DNA of 64,000 nt from Panonychus citri (Eukaryota; Arthropoda; Arachnida; Trombidiformes; Tetranychidae). Each line of letters begins with the position of its first letter. Within the stretch, counting starts at the first letter, position 1. The position numbers and the translations under genes were made by a program. The DNA lies in contig NW_026515455.1 of assembly GCF_014898815.1 (NCBI RefSeq), positions 992,001-1,056,000 on the forward strand, in the 5' to 3' direction. This document shows, piece after piece, positions 1 to 14,100 of the stretch. A model generated the notes under the pieces. It saw only the letters and a program-made list of their open reading frames with translations. It made no database searches and was not told where the DNA came from.

Positions 1-83
1 TTCTCTCACTAGGTAAACTATAATATACGATTTTCTGTTTCTTTTTTTTCTCTAATTATTTCTATTATTTACCTCGAATTCAG
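1..83 (+). other. intron end upstream of the SLC46-like exon
   Basis: T-rich sequence running into TTCAG at 79-83, immediately before the open transporter frame. This reads as the 3' end of an intron; the donor is outside the window. Confidence 0.6.
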
Positions 84-1063
84 CTTCATTAACATCGACT
101 GCTCTTGGTGGTAAACTACTCACAGTCGATTCAATATTTGGAACTGAACAGTATCGAAACTATTACCTCGTCTTTTTGACCTCACTTGTGTTTAATGTAG
201 CCGCTTTTACTTGGGTTCTCATCTTCTTATACGATGCTGACCTTGGATATGACGAAGAAAAAGTTGACAGTAAAAGTATAGCGATAGTTGAAGATTCGAT
301 AAAATCGTCCGACCCAAATGTTAAAGATCATAAAACTAAACACTTTCTATTGGTATTGACTGAGGTTTTCCGTATATCGACAATAACGAGCATGATAAAG
401 GCCGTTTTTCGCCAAAGACCTCACAAACGTCGGACAGTTTTACTTCATTTAACTTTCGGCATGACAGTGGCCTTTATGGGCTATTTAAGTGAATCCATAA
501 TTGGCCTTCAATTTGCGCAGAAAGTTTACCATTGGAGTTCACCTTATTACTCTTATAATTACGCTCTTTTGACCATAATTCCAGCACTGGCCAATACAAT
601 AATACCCGTTTTATTGGCTCGAAAAAATCTCGTCTTCGATTCTACTCTTTGTATCATGGGCTCAGTCTCTATGATTCTCTCTCTGTCATTTCGAGGCGGT
701 ATTCTTGAACCTTACGCTTACTACGTTTCCAGTGTACTCGGTGTGTTTTCCGGCCTACTTCTTATTGTTAAAAGGTCAATCGTATCTCGAATTATCGAGA
801 AAAATGAGTCTGGACAAATTTTCTCATTACTGGCATGTATTGAAGGTTTGGTTCCCTTATTCATCACTCTACTTTACTCATTCCTATTTCAACTGACCAT
901 TCAAACTGCCCCAGGAACTGCTCACCTTGTCGTCGCTGGGCTAATGTTTTATCCTTATATTTTATCCCTATGGCTTGGACTCAACACCTACAAATGGGAT
1001 CCTGCAGCAATTAAATTCCGAGAGGAGAAAATCGCTCAGAAAATCAGTTCACCTGAATTGTAA
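84..1063 (+). CDS. SLC46-like (proton-coupled folate/heme transporter-like) MFS transporter, 3' exon
   Basis: This is the C-terminal half of a major-facilitator transporter; the 5' exons lie outside the window. A pyrimidine-rich stretch ending CAG at 81-83 is the acceptor. The frame is open from a split codon at 84-85 to the TAA ending at 1063. I see about seven membrane spans: one near the start (SLVFNVAAFTWVLIFLY), a charged cytoplasmic loop (DEEKVDSKS to RQRPHKRR), then six more, matching TM6, the central loop and TM7-12 of a 12-span MFS protein. The arrangement near the end (basic RSIVSRIIEKNESGQIFSLL, then a long hydrophobic helix and TAPGTAH) resembles SLC46 family members, which move folates, heme or related solutes with protons at plasma or endosomal membranes. 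The substrate cannot be read from this fragment. There is no in-frame ATG early in the exon, as expected for an internal acceptor. Confidence 0.75.
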
Positions 1064-3253
1064 CTAATCTAATTGTATATCTAATTATCGGTGTAAAGTA
1101 TTAAATTGTCAACATGAAATTTCATTTTCGATTGAAAACTGAAAAAGAGAAAAAAAACTTTCTCTTCTTATTTTTCATTCTAAACTTAATCTCATGGTGA
1201 TTATCATGGAGTCTGAGTTCAGTACTTTGAAAAACTGAACAAGTTACGATGTTGCTAAGGTATTCAATTAATCAGAAAACGGATATGATTGACCCTCGAA
1301 CTATTTACTTCTCATCTTCCTCTTCATAATTTATCATCATCATCATTTTCATCGTTACCCCCCTTAGAGATTTCAATATGAGTCAAACAATTGAACAATT
1401 GATCAACATTGAGATTGATTGATATTAATTATTTTCTATTAGTTGAATACAATCAATTGAAATTCAAATTCAAATTACTTTGCTAATCTAAATATCATTA
1501 TATTGATTAGTAAAAAGATTCCAATCATTGATTAACACCGTTAACTTGATGATTATCAATGATCAATGTAATTACTTGATTATCTTGTTTACCTTTTGTC
1601 TAAATTCAGTAATTAATCAGTTAAATCTTGGCCGAAACAATCATTTTCTTAATCTATTGATCAAAATTCAACTGATTATAAAAATAATCTTAACCTTGAA
1701 AAATAATATTAAAAAAAGTAATTAGTTAATTGTAATCTATTAATCTAACCGATTGATTGTTAATCAACTTTAATCATAACTGATAAATAATATTAATCTT
1801 TGATATTTTGTTTTTTTTTCATATTCAGGGTTAAATTGTTTACAACAATTTAACTAATCCACTCAAAAATTGATTAAAACTTAAAGTGATTAATTGATAA
1901 CAATACTTATTAATACAATTAACTTTGGTAACAATTAAGGTAATTCGTTGAGGATTATACAAATAAATTGTTATCAAAAATTTCAATTTCTCTCCCTTGA
2001 TGTAAATCAATAGGTTTTCAGTTCAATCATGATTAGTTAATTGTTCTGATTGTATAATCAAACTCGGTTAATCCAATATCTCTAATCTTAATCTCGTCTC
2101 TGTCGCAAGTACATCAGAGTTAATTTCATTTTCATTTCTTAATTTTTCCCTTTAATTTCAATTGTTGATCTTAACCACATTCATCAACTTCAATTAGTAA
2201 TTAACATCTATTAATATGTTCAAAGTTCTCATCACTTATTGATGAGTGGATTAATTAATAAATCTTCAAATTAATATTTTTTTCTCTTCAGCTTTAATGT
2301 ACACACGAATTCACCATAAAGAGACTAACAGATTAACAGCAAATTTACCAATGAGATCTTAATGTTCAAAGGAAAAGGATCAATTTAATGATTACCAATG
2401 TAACAATCAGTTAACCATGATCATTTTGATCCAAGTCACAATTAAATTGATCAACTGGTAATTAAATTTTCATTGTAAGTTTACGACTTTCATTTTCTCG
2501 TCTCATTGAGTCTCAACTCTAATTATCTCGTTGAAAGTGACAATCAGTGATAGAATATCAGAATATGAAGATTTCAAGACTAACTGATTAACTAATCTAA
2601 TCTAATAAAATCCGATTAGTTTCTCATATATATCATGTGTGAATATCTGTTGATATTTTGATCCTTAATTAACCTTTAATCTTGGTTAATTGTTGAGGTA
2701 AACTTGTTAATTACTCTCAACCTGACAATAGGTTTGATAACTTTACCAATTAACTGGAATTTTAATTTGTTGTTGTTGTTGTAATTTGGATTCATATCTA
2801 TCAATTGATTGATTGCAATTGAATTTTGATCATTGTAGTAAGAAAACAAATAAACACAATCAATTATTTCATTGAATTACTTCAAGTAATTATAATTATT
2901 ATGTGATTGTTTGTAAATCTGTTTACGTCATTGAATTCATGCTAAGTACATATGATTTAATTCAATTTTGCACTCAATTGGTTCACATTCAATAATCGTA
3001 ACTGTGAATATTGATAATTAACCAGTTCTCTTGGATATTAATGATGAAATCTAATCAATGGTCACTTACTTTGCTGATTTACATTGTTTAGCTTTGTATT
3101 GTCCAGTTACCTGATTACAGTCGGGCTCATGTTGACTTGTATCTAATTGGAATCCAGTTGAAACCAAGTTACCTTTATTATTCAAAGAGAGAATCGAACA
3201 GAAAAAAAATCATGATGAAATCTACATGATGATTATGATGACAAACTGAATTA
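1064..3253. other. AT-rich intergenic region, no gene seen
   Basis: About 2.2 kb dominated by variants of ATTAATTGATTAATC-like words. A 65-codon frame at 1528-1725 is low complexity (Ile/Leu/Asn) and has no splice or family support. It probably holds the 3' UTR of the transporter and the 3' flank of the convergent IGFBP-domain gene. Confidence 0.5.
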
Positions 3254-3723
3254 TCAATGAAATATCATATAACCTCCACGATTGGAACAGAATTTTTTTC
3301 CATTCAAAGATTTCAATCTCTCCTGTTTTCTAATACACTTTGAAGTGGCCTCTCCTCTAACACAATGGCCTAATTCCTGGTCACAGGTTAATCCATGTTT
3401 ACACCGAGTTTCATATGTACCACAAGTTTCATTGACACCTATGGAAATGGACATTGGTCAACAACTTTTGATAACTATAATCATGACAATTCACCTGAGA
3501 TGTAAACACAACCAGGACAACAACCACCAATCCTGATTCCTTGGACAATCTCTTGCTGAGGTTCCAAGCAAATTTCAATCACCGGGCATGAAACGAAATC
3601 ACAATTGATTGAAAAATGAGAGTTTAAATGATCAACTGAATCTTCACCTTGATACAACTTAATTAAATCACTTGTAACAATTAAAAAACCAATGGTAACC
3701 AATGAGTTTATAAGTAACATCAT
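3254..3723 (-). CDS. small secreted cysteine-rich protein with a single IGFBP-type domain, two exons
   Basis: Exon 1 is 3723-3495 and exon 2 is 3438-3254 on the minus strand. The 56-nt intron (3494-3439) has GTGAAT and CCATAG ends. The splice joins a one-base overhang to give Gly, and the total is 137 codons plus stop. Residues 1-25 form a signal peptide (MMLLINSLVTIGFLIVTSD). The mature part has the pattern of an IGFBP N-terminal domain: CDFVSCPVIEIC, then GGCCPGC, then CGTYETRCKHGLTC and a final CVR. The last motif is very close to the family's CGxYxxRCxxGLxC. Family members are secreted and some bind insulin-like ligands; in arthropods single-domain forms are often linked to growth or immunity. 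The partner here is unknown. A basic Lys/Arg-rich tail follows the domain. Confidence 0.65.
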
Positions 3724-6700
3724 CTTTTTGTTTTCCTTTCACAAATCTAAATGTAAATGCATTTGAAAGTCTATAATTGAGCTAATTGTTGATTAATTAT
3801 GAACACAATTTATTTATCTGATCAAGTCTTTATTAGCCCCAATTAGTTTAATCATCAGGTAATTTGGGTTAACCAGGAAAAATTTGGGTTCTCTCTCTCT
3901 GGTTAAATTAACTCAATTATCTTTACCTGTAATCTTTGCAGATTAACAATGAAACTTGTTACCAACTGATTGTTTAATTGCTATTAACTTTGTCGATTGC
4001 AATGGAAAATTAAATTGCACTAAAGTTGATTGATTGTTGAATTTACATTTCTGTTATTACAATGTAATTTAAACAACAATCTGATTCATCAATCAGTCAA
4101 TTGTTTACTGTCTTTACCTTTACATTGTCTGAGTGTTTAAACAATTAGTTGATTGCAAATCAAATACATGTACAATCAGACAGCAACAATCTGATGAATG
4201 AGAAAAAAGTAAAAAAAAAGTCGTTAGTTAATTGAGTTAATTGTTTACGATGACGAAACTTAATTATCAACTCTCATTCTCACTTACTGATCTAATATTA
4301 TAATTATTACATAATTGTTAGTGATTAACTAATCGTTAACCGCTCATATAAGCTATGAAATAATACCTTTGACCCCAACAATCAAAGGAAAGTTGATTAA
4401 TCAATTTTTTTGATTACTATTAGATGGAGATGATTATCTTTATCAACTGATTGAAAACGTCTCCTGATTGTTGTTGACACTTTGATTGTAATCCTATGTG
4501 GTTTTTTCAAAAAGGTTCAATGGTGAAATGAAATCAAAGTCACGTAAACCAATCAATCAAAATTAATCAACAATTAACATCAAAATTGATTAAGATTCCA
4601 TAATAATAAGGTTAACTGATATCAGGTAATTTAAAATGTGAGAAATTAACAAGAAAACAAAGTTCGTAGATGAACAATTTAGCTAATTAATCTCGATGAA
4701 AAGTTGTTATCATCAAACGAAATCGTGATCTATGTTTTAACGTGTTTTCCAATTAACTTAATACTCTTAATTGTTATCGATCATTAGTGATAATCAATTG
4801 ATATCATTCATCATTAAATGATGAAAATTAAAATAATAACGAAACGAAAACAATTGATTAAGAGATTAACAAATTCAGAGAGAGAGAGAAAAGTTTTCTT
4901 TTTACAAATTCGATAAATGAAAATATAACTTTCCCTGTGAAAAGTTCAGTGGGAAATCCTGAAAATTCATTGATGATGATGACTCTCTCTCTCTCTCTCT
5001 CTCACTCACTTACTATTGATTCTCGTTGATTGAATCAATTTGTAAGATGATACTAAATGAATGTAAGTATGAATACTTTAAAAGTCACCAATTGATTTAC
5101 TGGAAAAGTTTTGCTTTCATCTTCTAATCCTGAAATTTGGTGATTATCATGGAACAGGTAACATAACAATGAGAGAAAACTTTGTTTTTGATTAATCTAA
5201 ATGATGATATTAATTATTGTAAATGACAACATGATAATCAGCTGTTGAGCTCATCATCATAAGTGGGTTGTTTATTCAAAGGTATTTAAAGAGTCAAGTA
5301 AAAAAGAGACAAGGATGAACAAGTTAATTAAAGATAATTAAAAGTTAGAAACGGTTGTCAACTAAATGAGATATATTATAATTTACCTGAGGATATCATC
5401 ATGCTACCTGTTGGAAGATGATAAATATAACAAACCAATAGAACCAATTTCCTTATTTATTACACAATTTTCACATATATTTACCAGTTATGTCATCGTC
5501 ATGTTCAGTAAACCAGAATTATTCATCATGATAATTTACATGGAGAAAAAAATTTCTTTATAAAAATTTCTCTCTCTCTCTTTCTTTGGTTTATTAAACC
5601 ATTAACTCTGGTTAAATTATTGATCATTATTGATGATTTATTGTCACAATTGTCTTCAGGGGCTCTGGCGATTCATGGACTACATTCAATGGGAACTGAA
5701 ACATTTCAATCAACTGAATAATATGATAAACAAAATGTATTAACCATGATAATTACACGTGTTTTCTGGGTTATGCAATTTACATATTATCATTACCGTT
5801 TGTGTGTATTGAAGGTCAATCATGATTAAAAACTGATAATCAATTAATTTACATCTTTCTCTCTCTTATCAACAATCAAGTTTATTGTTTTCTATTGGGT
5901 ATTAGTTGATTTTAAATAAACAATTGACTTGTTGAGTTGGTAACAATTTGTTAACTTTCATGATTGTTTGATTATATTGTTTTTCTTAATTGTTACTGGT
6001 TTGTTGATTGTTGTGTTGACTGTTAATTGTTTGTAAAGGTTGAGATTGAAAGTTGCAAGTTTATGATTAAAATTAACATCAAATTAACAGCAAGAAAAAT
6101 GAAAACCAGGAAATGATTGAATAAAATAACTATTTAAACAAAAGCAGCAGAAAATAAGTTGACCATCAACATCGTGCTGATGATGATTGATTATTTGATT
6201 GAAAAGGTAAACCAAACTGAACTGAGTTCCGGTCAGAATCCCGTTAGCAAATTCAAAGGTTATCCTAGGTTATTGTTATTCAAGTCAAATATTTTCCTTT
6301 CCAGGTAAAGTAACTGTAAATAACCTGTTGCCTCCCATAGGAAATGAACAAAAGTAATAGATGAAGTTTAATTTTTTAGAAACAAACACAATCAACAAAA
6401 TAAAACTCCCGTTACCTTGATTGTTGCCCAAAGGTAAATGATTAACTTTTATTTTTACTTCTTCTAATCATCATCACGCCTTAGATGATGCTAATCATCA
6501 TCATCATCATTCATGAATTGAATATATTATCATGTATCATGAAAAAAAGTACCGTTGTCTGAAGGGCTTGTCTTGCTGAAAACGGAAACTAATACAATCA
6601 GTTTCAGGTTAAGTTGAACCTTATACTTGAGGTTGGTTACCTTTGTAATAATAAAGTATAATAGTAATATAAGTTATAACGGATTGGTCTTGAAAAGGAT

Positions 6701-8039
6701 GAAGATAAAGATGAAGATGAAGATGAAGATGAGCATGAGGATAAGCATGATGATGAAATAGGAAGAGCTAAGTGAGTAAACTTTGAATGGTGGTTAGAAG
6801 TGGTAATCACTGGGGAAGCTGAACAAGTCAGGTGTCCGATCGATGAACTTGATCTAATGGTGGATTTGGGACTAATTTCTTGTACCAATTTAATCTGATT
6901 AATTGAACGATCGATAATCTGATTGATTAGCTACTTTTTTCGGTGATAAAAATATAAGTATTAATATTGATGAATTTTGTACATGCAAAGGAATCAAAGT
7001 ACAACCAATCCTTAGGTTTTGATCATTTGGTAAATTCATGTTGTCTAGATGGTGATTATAAATAGCTAAAGATAGAGAGAGATATCATCTTGTTCATCAT
7101 CATTATCGTCATAATCATCGACTCATCAATGATATGATTCATTATCATGGTGACAATATAAAAAGTTTTTCTAAGAACTGAAACTCGGAATTTTATTAAT
7201 ATTTGTCTATTTCCTTTTCCATAAACTTGTAGCTTTGATTGTTAACTTAATTGTAGTTGAAATTTGGTTTGGATTATGTAACTATCAAGGTGGACAGTTG
7301 ATGGACATTGAATCTAATTATTTGTTGACCTGGAAGATTGGGAAAAACTAAGCCGATAGAGTTACAATTGTTATCGATTGATCATCAGTCATTAATATAA
7401 ATTAATGAATCAACAACAAGGATCTTTAATTTAATTCATCGAGTTGATTAATATTATTGCTTTTTATGCTTTTTTTCATCATCTTCATGACGTTCGCGTT
7501 GGTTTTTATCAACTAATTATATTTTTATTTATTTATTTTTTGTACGAACTTATCCTTCATCAATCAATAAAAAAGTAGTACTAGAAGAAGAAGAAAAATA
7601 AAAGTTCAGACTGATTCTGATTAATTTAGATAGATTGATGAATTGAAGCTTCCATGAATGAGAAATACTCGAATTAGACTTGAAGGGCAAATGTTGATGG
7701 TGAGAAAAGGTGTGGTGTTCAAGGGGAAGTTCAGTTACGAATTTTTCTAAATTTGAACAACAACAAAAAAAGTTTTCTTCTAATTTCATAGTGATATTAA
7801 TAAATTGCTATGCTAATTGTTGGCTTTCTGTTGTATTTTTGTTACTATTTATTGTTTTGATCGGGAAAATTGTTCGGGGAAAAATGTTGCTGTTTTTTCA
7901 CCAAAAAAGTGTAACGTTGAAATAGGAGGTTAGATGATCAATGTGTTTACATGAGTTTCTATCATGAACATGCCAAAGAAAAGAGTAAAATGAATGCTCC
8001 CTCTGCAGAACGCTAACTGTTGATTGAAGACAAATAAGT

Positions 8040-8084
<45 letters not shown>

Positions 8085-8310
8085 GAAAGAGATACAAAGG
8101 TGAGTAAAAATGAAATGGTAAGAGTGAAAGTGAAAAAGAAAGAGGATAAAAACGATGATCAAAGGTGGAAAATATTAGAAAGAAGAACTTGTAAGAAAGA
8201 GAGAGAGAGAGAGTAAGAGAGTCTCTTCACTAATCTCTTTCTCTTTCTCTTTCTTCTCTCTCATCTTCATCCATGAAAGTGGGAGTTCTGATAGATAGTA
8301 GCGCCCTTCC
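3724..8310. other. long AT-rich intergenic region, no supported gene
   Basis: About 4.6 kb between the divergently oriented IGFBP-domain gene and the six-cysteine peptide gene. It holds a short CT tract (about 4983-5002), scattered ATC/ATG trinucleotide runs and a GA tract at 8044-8081. Open frames at 5366, 6637, 7550 and 7710 are short, compositionally biased and carry no recognisable motif. Confidence 0.5.
8044..8081. repeat. (GA)n microsatellite
   Basis: Uninterrupted GA dinucleotide run of about 38 bases, with shorter GA patches around 8200. It lies about 230 bp upstream of a candidate TATA box and could be promoter-proximal. Confidence 0.9.
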
Positions 8311-8313
8311 TGG

Positions 8314-8342
8314 TATATAAATGCTACAACTTGTGTTCATTC
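8314..8342 (+). promoter_or_regulatory. candidate core promoter of the six-cysteine peptide gene
   Basis: TATATAA starts at 8314, and a TCATTC initiator-like word at 8337-8342 lies about 25 bp downstream. A GA tract and CT-rich sequence flank it. This would give a roughly 350-nt 5' leader, which might contain an intron. Sequence motif only. Confidence 0.4.
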
Positions 8343-8696
8343 ATCATGAATATAAAAAAACTTTTACAATTCACTTTACTTGCTGACGATCACAATTTGA
8401 ATTGTTATTAGTTATTAGTTTCTTTTTTTGTTCTAATAATTTCAAATTCGATATTTTCTCTGTCTATCTCTTTCTTTGTATCTGTACGATCCAATCTACG
8501 AATCAATCTTTCACTCTCTTTCTATCTCTTCGAAAATAGAATCAATTGTTCAACGAAAGAACGAGCTAAAAAACTCGAACAAGAAGAATATTATTTTTTA
8601 GAAAAAAAAGTTCTATTCTCTTGAAAATAATCAACTAATTGAGAACAGTTTTTGCATAAAATCATTATTTCAGCTGAATAATTAATCATCTTCATC

Positions 8697-9152
8697 ATGA
8701 TCTCTCATGAACAAAGTTTATTTTATATTTTAACATCAAGTTATTATAACTTGAACCACCATCAACCTAATCAACAACCAAATCATCATCATCATCATCA
8801 TAACAATCAACAGCACAGTTATAACCATTCAACCAATAGGATATCATTTGTGATGTTAATTGTGTCCATGGTATTTTTAATCATCTTTAGTGAATTACAA
8901 TTAGCTCATTCGAATCCGGTTCCATCGACCAAAGGTTCAGATTCAAATGGACCCAATGGACCTGCTGGTAAATTATCATCGGATGACCTTCGACGTGAAT
9001 GTTATCCCGGAAGTGATCTACGTGACCTTTGTGAAATGTGTGCTAAGGTCACACGGAATGCGAACACTTTCTCCTGGTGTTGTACACATCAGTTCAATGT
9101 TACCGATTGGTGTGTCGAGTATCTTTCGTATACTATTGGGCCAAATAAGTAA
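8697..9152 (+). CDS. secreted six-cysteine peptide precursor, unrecognised family
   Basis: The frame encodes 151 residues. The N-terminal 50 are polar and rich in His, Asn and Gln (a run of six His). A hydrophobic stretch (MLIVSMVFLIIFSELQLAHS) follows that looks like a signal peptide. The most natural start for secretion is therefore the internal ATG at 8853; starting at 8697 would make the peptide a signal anchor with a cytosolic extension. After a Gly/Pro/Asn/Ser-rich spacer and an RRE site comes a compact domain with cysteines spaced C-x8-C-x2-C-x12-CC-x9-C, including the word LRDLCEMCAKVTRN and ending at a TAA. Six cysteines suggest three disulfides and an extracellular role, such as a neuropeptide or growth-factor-like hormone. 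I do not recognise the family and assign no function. Confidence 0.6.
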   Translation: MISHEQSLFYILTSSYYNLNHHQPNQQPNHHHHHHNNQQHSYNHSTNRISFVMLIVSMVFLIIFSELQLAHSNPVPSTKGSDSNGPNGPAGKLSSDDLRRECYPGSDLRDLCEMCAKVTRNANTFSWCCTHQFNVTDWCVEYLSYTIGPNK

Positions 9153-11121
9153 CGAATCGGACGATTTAACTAATCACTTAGGACTTAATGAACTAATTTA
9201 ACCAAATTTCATCGATTCATCAATCTAATACCAATCAACTTAATCCAATGTGTTAATTATATTATTATTATTAATTTCGCAAAGCGGGTCCACAATCGCT
9301 TGTCCAATGGAAAGGTGGAAAAACAAGAATAGCTAAAAGAGAAATCGATATGTATACATAAATGTGTATTCGTGCCTTTTATCGCAATCGAGCATACCTA
9401 AAATTTAAATTCGAAATTCAATGGTTACTATTCTGTTCTCTAGATGGCGACACACAACAGAAAATTCTCGCTTTCGATTATGTTTTCGCATTCGAAACCC
9501 TTTTCCCCTTTTTCTTTTTTTTATTTTTATTCTAAAATAATTAATTTGATTGATTCTTCTCGATTCCTTTTTCTTTCCTTCCTTATCTGCAGAATTATCT
9601 ACTTAATTATTTAAACACTAATTCGATGGATACTTTTAGCCTGGAAAATCCTTTTCGAGGAGAAGAAGATGAAATTTATTCCTCTTCCTTTTCTCATCTT
9701 TTTTATTTCAAGAATTTTCAAAGTTCATAGTTCATAATCTACTTTTTTTTCGCCATCAGAATTTTCTGCTTATCGTCCTTCAGAAGATTATCCTGCAGAT
9801 ATGGAACTCGAAAGAAAAAACCGATAGAATCATGATAATGATGATAATCTCAGAAGATGTATTGTTACTCTCTCTCTCTCTCTCTTCCCATCTCATCCTT
9901 TTCATCATCTTCAACTTCTGAGAATTATATTCTCTCTCTCATCATCCTCATCATCATCTTCATATTAATAACATTATTTATTTGCTACGAGATGAAAATT
10001 TACTAACAAAAATTGTAACTTAATTAACTAAATTAATCAACGAATGAAGAAAACAAAAAATATTAATAACTTTCTTTTTGATAACTAACTTATGATCACA
10101 AATAAAAGCAAATTAATTTAATTGTTACAACTTTTTGTTTCCACAATTATTGATAATCTTTTCCGATTAACAGAATTGGTTGATTAATGAAACTCGTGAT
10201 GATGATTAAATATCGATATATATATATGATTTAAATTGTTATTCTAATCTAAATCTAACATCTTCCGTTCTTGACCTCCTTTTCTTAATTATCTCTGATT
10301 ACCTTTCGATTGTTGTTAATTTGATTGACGCGAAACAATCACAAAGATAGTTAATTGTGATTAAAGGTTTTTCCTATTTTCCAAATGATTCATTTTAATT
10401 GTTACTAATTTCTCTTTATTTACTTTGATCATTGTTACTAAATGCGAAACTAGATCAAATCAATTGATCAATCCATGTGATCCTGATTAGCTAATTGTTT
10501 GCTTAATTAAGGTGTGGAGATGCTCAAATTAATAAATAAACAAGGAAATCCCAATTGAAACAATTAAGATTCAATCCTTTTCTAATATAATAATAACAAT
10601 AACAATGGACATGAATAACTACAGTTATAATTATAATAACTGTTAATTTATCAATCAATCAAATCAAATGATTTACTAATACAATCAAGGGAAAACAAAA
10701 AGTTATATTAATAACTTTCAATTGTTATTATTGTTATGATTTAACTAATCAGATAAATTTTGTTTTCCTCTTTCAGCTCAAATACAATTAATAAACAAAC
10801 ACGATACTCAATTAATTACTGATAATTATTATTAGATAATCAATTGGTTTATCATAATTTTGATGGAAAAAGCAATTATTTTCTAGGATAAAATTATCAT
10901 CTTAATTAATGAATTAATCCGTTGGAGCATTATTATTATATGAAAGATAAAACCAAAGACAATGTCACTTTATAGCCCAACCCAAATTACTGATATGAAT
11001 TATGATGAATATCAAAGTTATAAAAACATTGGAATCAATTTTAAGTGTCACATCTTAAGCATCCTCATCATTTTCATCATTTTCATCATCTCATCATCTT
11101 AATTGAATATAAATATAGTAA

Positions 11122-11172
<51 letters not shown>

Positions 11173-14100
11173 GATTCTATCAATTGATTAATTTGTTTCT
11201 GTCTCTTCCAATATAATGAATTTAAGATTTAATCTTCTCGAAAGATTATTATATCTTATATTCAAAGTTCCCTATGGATTAGGTTTATATATTTTTCTTA
11301 ATTGTATTTCCTACATTTGAGTTGACATTTTAATCAATTACAATCAACATTATCATTAACGGTTAGTTAACATTTCCGTTCTCAATTAGTTGAACACAAA
11401 TCAATCATGAATATATATCGTTACAAATATTCATGTATTCCAGTTAATCAACTAATTGCACGCAAACATGATGAAATTGTGGCTACAATTTAATTGCAAT
11501 AATAATAATTATCTGGTTAGATACAGACATAAGATAATATTAACACCTTAAGTATTAATTGAAGAGACTGTTGATTTGGTTGGAAAAAGCAAAACATTGA
11601 TTAACAAACAGATAGTAAATTAATCAGAAATATGATTAACTGATTGTTACAAATAACTTTTAATCCTAACCGTCGATTAATTAATTGTTACTATTGTTTA
11701 AAGTTTCCAGCCGTTGGTTTTATTATCCATAATGTTGATAATACAATTTAGTTGGAAATTGGAAAATCAATATTAACCTAATTGTTGGTTGAGAATTTTT
11801 TTCTCATCTTATTTTTCTGTTTCTTCGTTAGGATTATGACAAATATTCTTGATGATTTTGATTTAAATATCATCATTATCATGCTGATGACGATAAAAAA
11901 CTGTTGATGACGAAAATGTTTCCATTATAATACCTTTGAATACCCTATTTTTGGGTTCACGAAGGCTCATCAAAATAATTGATACACTTCCTTGTGAAAA
12001 GGTTAATAAACAATTCCCAACTAATCCACTCTGATTATTGAATGAAATTTTCGTTCAGTTTCAGATGATTAATTGTTTATGATCAAACATGAATCTCCTT
12101 TGACAATCTTGAAAAGATTTCATCATATTGGAAGAAATTGTGAAAAAATAGTTAACGTTGATATCAAAAGAGGGCGATAGCTGATTAACTCTTGATTTCT
12201 GGTCAAATGTTGACAATTAACTTACAATTTAAACAATAATCATTTCTAGAGAGTCTTTGGTTCTGATCTCTTCCTAAAAGATTGAGTGATATTATTGAAC
12301 CTGATTCTATGCGGAAGTTAATTTGTCATCGATTAGATAATTAAGTTATGGTCGAGCTTTTTTCTTCTTGTGTCCATCTATTTAACTATTGATAAAGATT
12401 GATGGTAAATCCATAATTATAATAATAGATCATTCCAACAATTTAAATCTAACTGGATTAATCGAGTTAAACTTGGTGAGGTGACAATTTTTGTTTATTG
12501 TCAAATGAGATTAATGATTGATTGTGATGACCCGAAATTTTGATCATAACAGTCAGGAAATGAAGAGATACAAAGATCAAGTTAATTACAGTTTTTTCGA
12601 TGACAGTAGTAGACTAATTAAGTTCCAATGGGTTATTGAAATCGTAATTCGATTCGATCGATTCTAATCCTAACAATTTCGAAGTGTTGATGATCGAACT
12701 CAACTTTCGATGGACATTTGATGAGAAAGAAACTGAGAAATCTATCAATTTGGTAATGAACTTTAATCTTATACGAAATGATTGAGAAAAAACTGTTCGA
12801 AACATCATATAAATACAATTATAATCGTTAATTGATTACAATTAAAAAAAAATTCTAAGGAAAGAGAAACCTTGTGACATCTATCGTCATAATTTCCAAC
12901 TAAAACTTATCAACTTTTCCATCGTTGGAAATGATTAATGTTCAATTAATCAACTGATAAGTAAATTGTAACTGATTAACTTGATAATTTGATTGAAGAT
13001 TAACAATTTAAATTCATTTTTATCCTTTATGAATGCTAATTAGGTTTGATTAACGATTTTATCAATTGATTAATTAACATTCAATATGACATGTTGTCCC
13101 TCTCGCTAATGATGATGATTATATTAATTAGTTACAATTAATGATTATAAATGAATCAAATGAATCAAATGAAAGGGTTGAAGAAAAGTGTATTGATGAT
13201 AATGATAATTAATGGATATATAATTAACTTGTTAAGATAATTTCACGTTTCTTTACTTTCTTGATTAGTTAATTGTCCTTGGATGTGTGTCATCAAATTG
13301 TTGGTGATCATGTCGATTAGTGGACAAGGTCCAACCCTGAGTGAGCTGAAAATGGGAGTGGGAGGGTTGAGCATTTTGATATTTTCTCAGTTCTCAATTG
13401 TTGATTCATTGTAACATTTGATTTGATTTGATTCACTTCATTTCGCATTGATTGTGAACTTTGTCATGTCCATCGTTGATTGAGCTCTGAAATCTAATCA
13501 TCAAGTAAATGGTTTAAATTAATCATTGTAATTCATAATTTATCTTTAATTTAATTCAGTTCAATTGATTGTTATCTCATTTCGAAATCATTAATGAACA
13601 AAAAAAAGTTACCCTGATCATTAATGTTCATCTAATTGATACAATCAACTGATTCATTTCCGAATTTGAATTTTTTTTTCTTAATTTACCTTTCGTTTGT
13701 ATTGATATAAATTCATTTATCTTGAGGACAATTTAATTTCTTATATAATCAAATTGTCGTTACTAATCATTATCAGAATTATTTATCAATGATAACATTG
13801 AATTGAGCATTTCGGTGAAAAAAAAGTTTCATTTAACTGTTACTCTTTCAATTTAAGTGTAACTATCAATTTCAATTTAATCAGTTGAATCTTAAATATT
13901 TTGTGTTCTCATTAAACTGACTAATTAAAGTGATTACAAGATAATTAAGATTTTTACAATAATAATTAGCAATCGTGTGAGTGATCATTAGATTGACTTA
14001 CAATTAAGGTCTCTTTGATTAATCACAACCGAATGTCAATTGATTAGACTAAAAAATTAATCGGATTTCATGAAATTTAGTAACAATTAGCTGATAGAAA

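Noticed and set aside
12614..12818. Overlapping 61- and 64-residue minus-strand frames
   Set aside because: Two frames over the same bases, neither with a motif; compatible with chance in AT-rich DNA.
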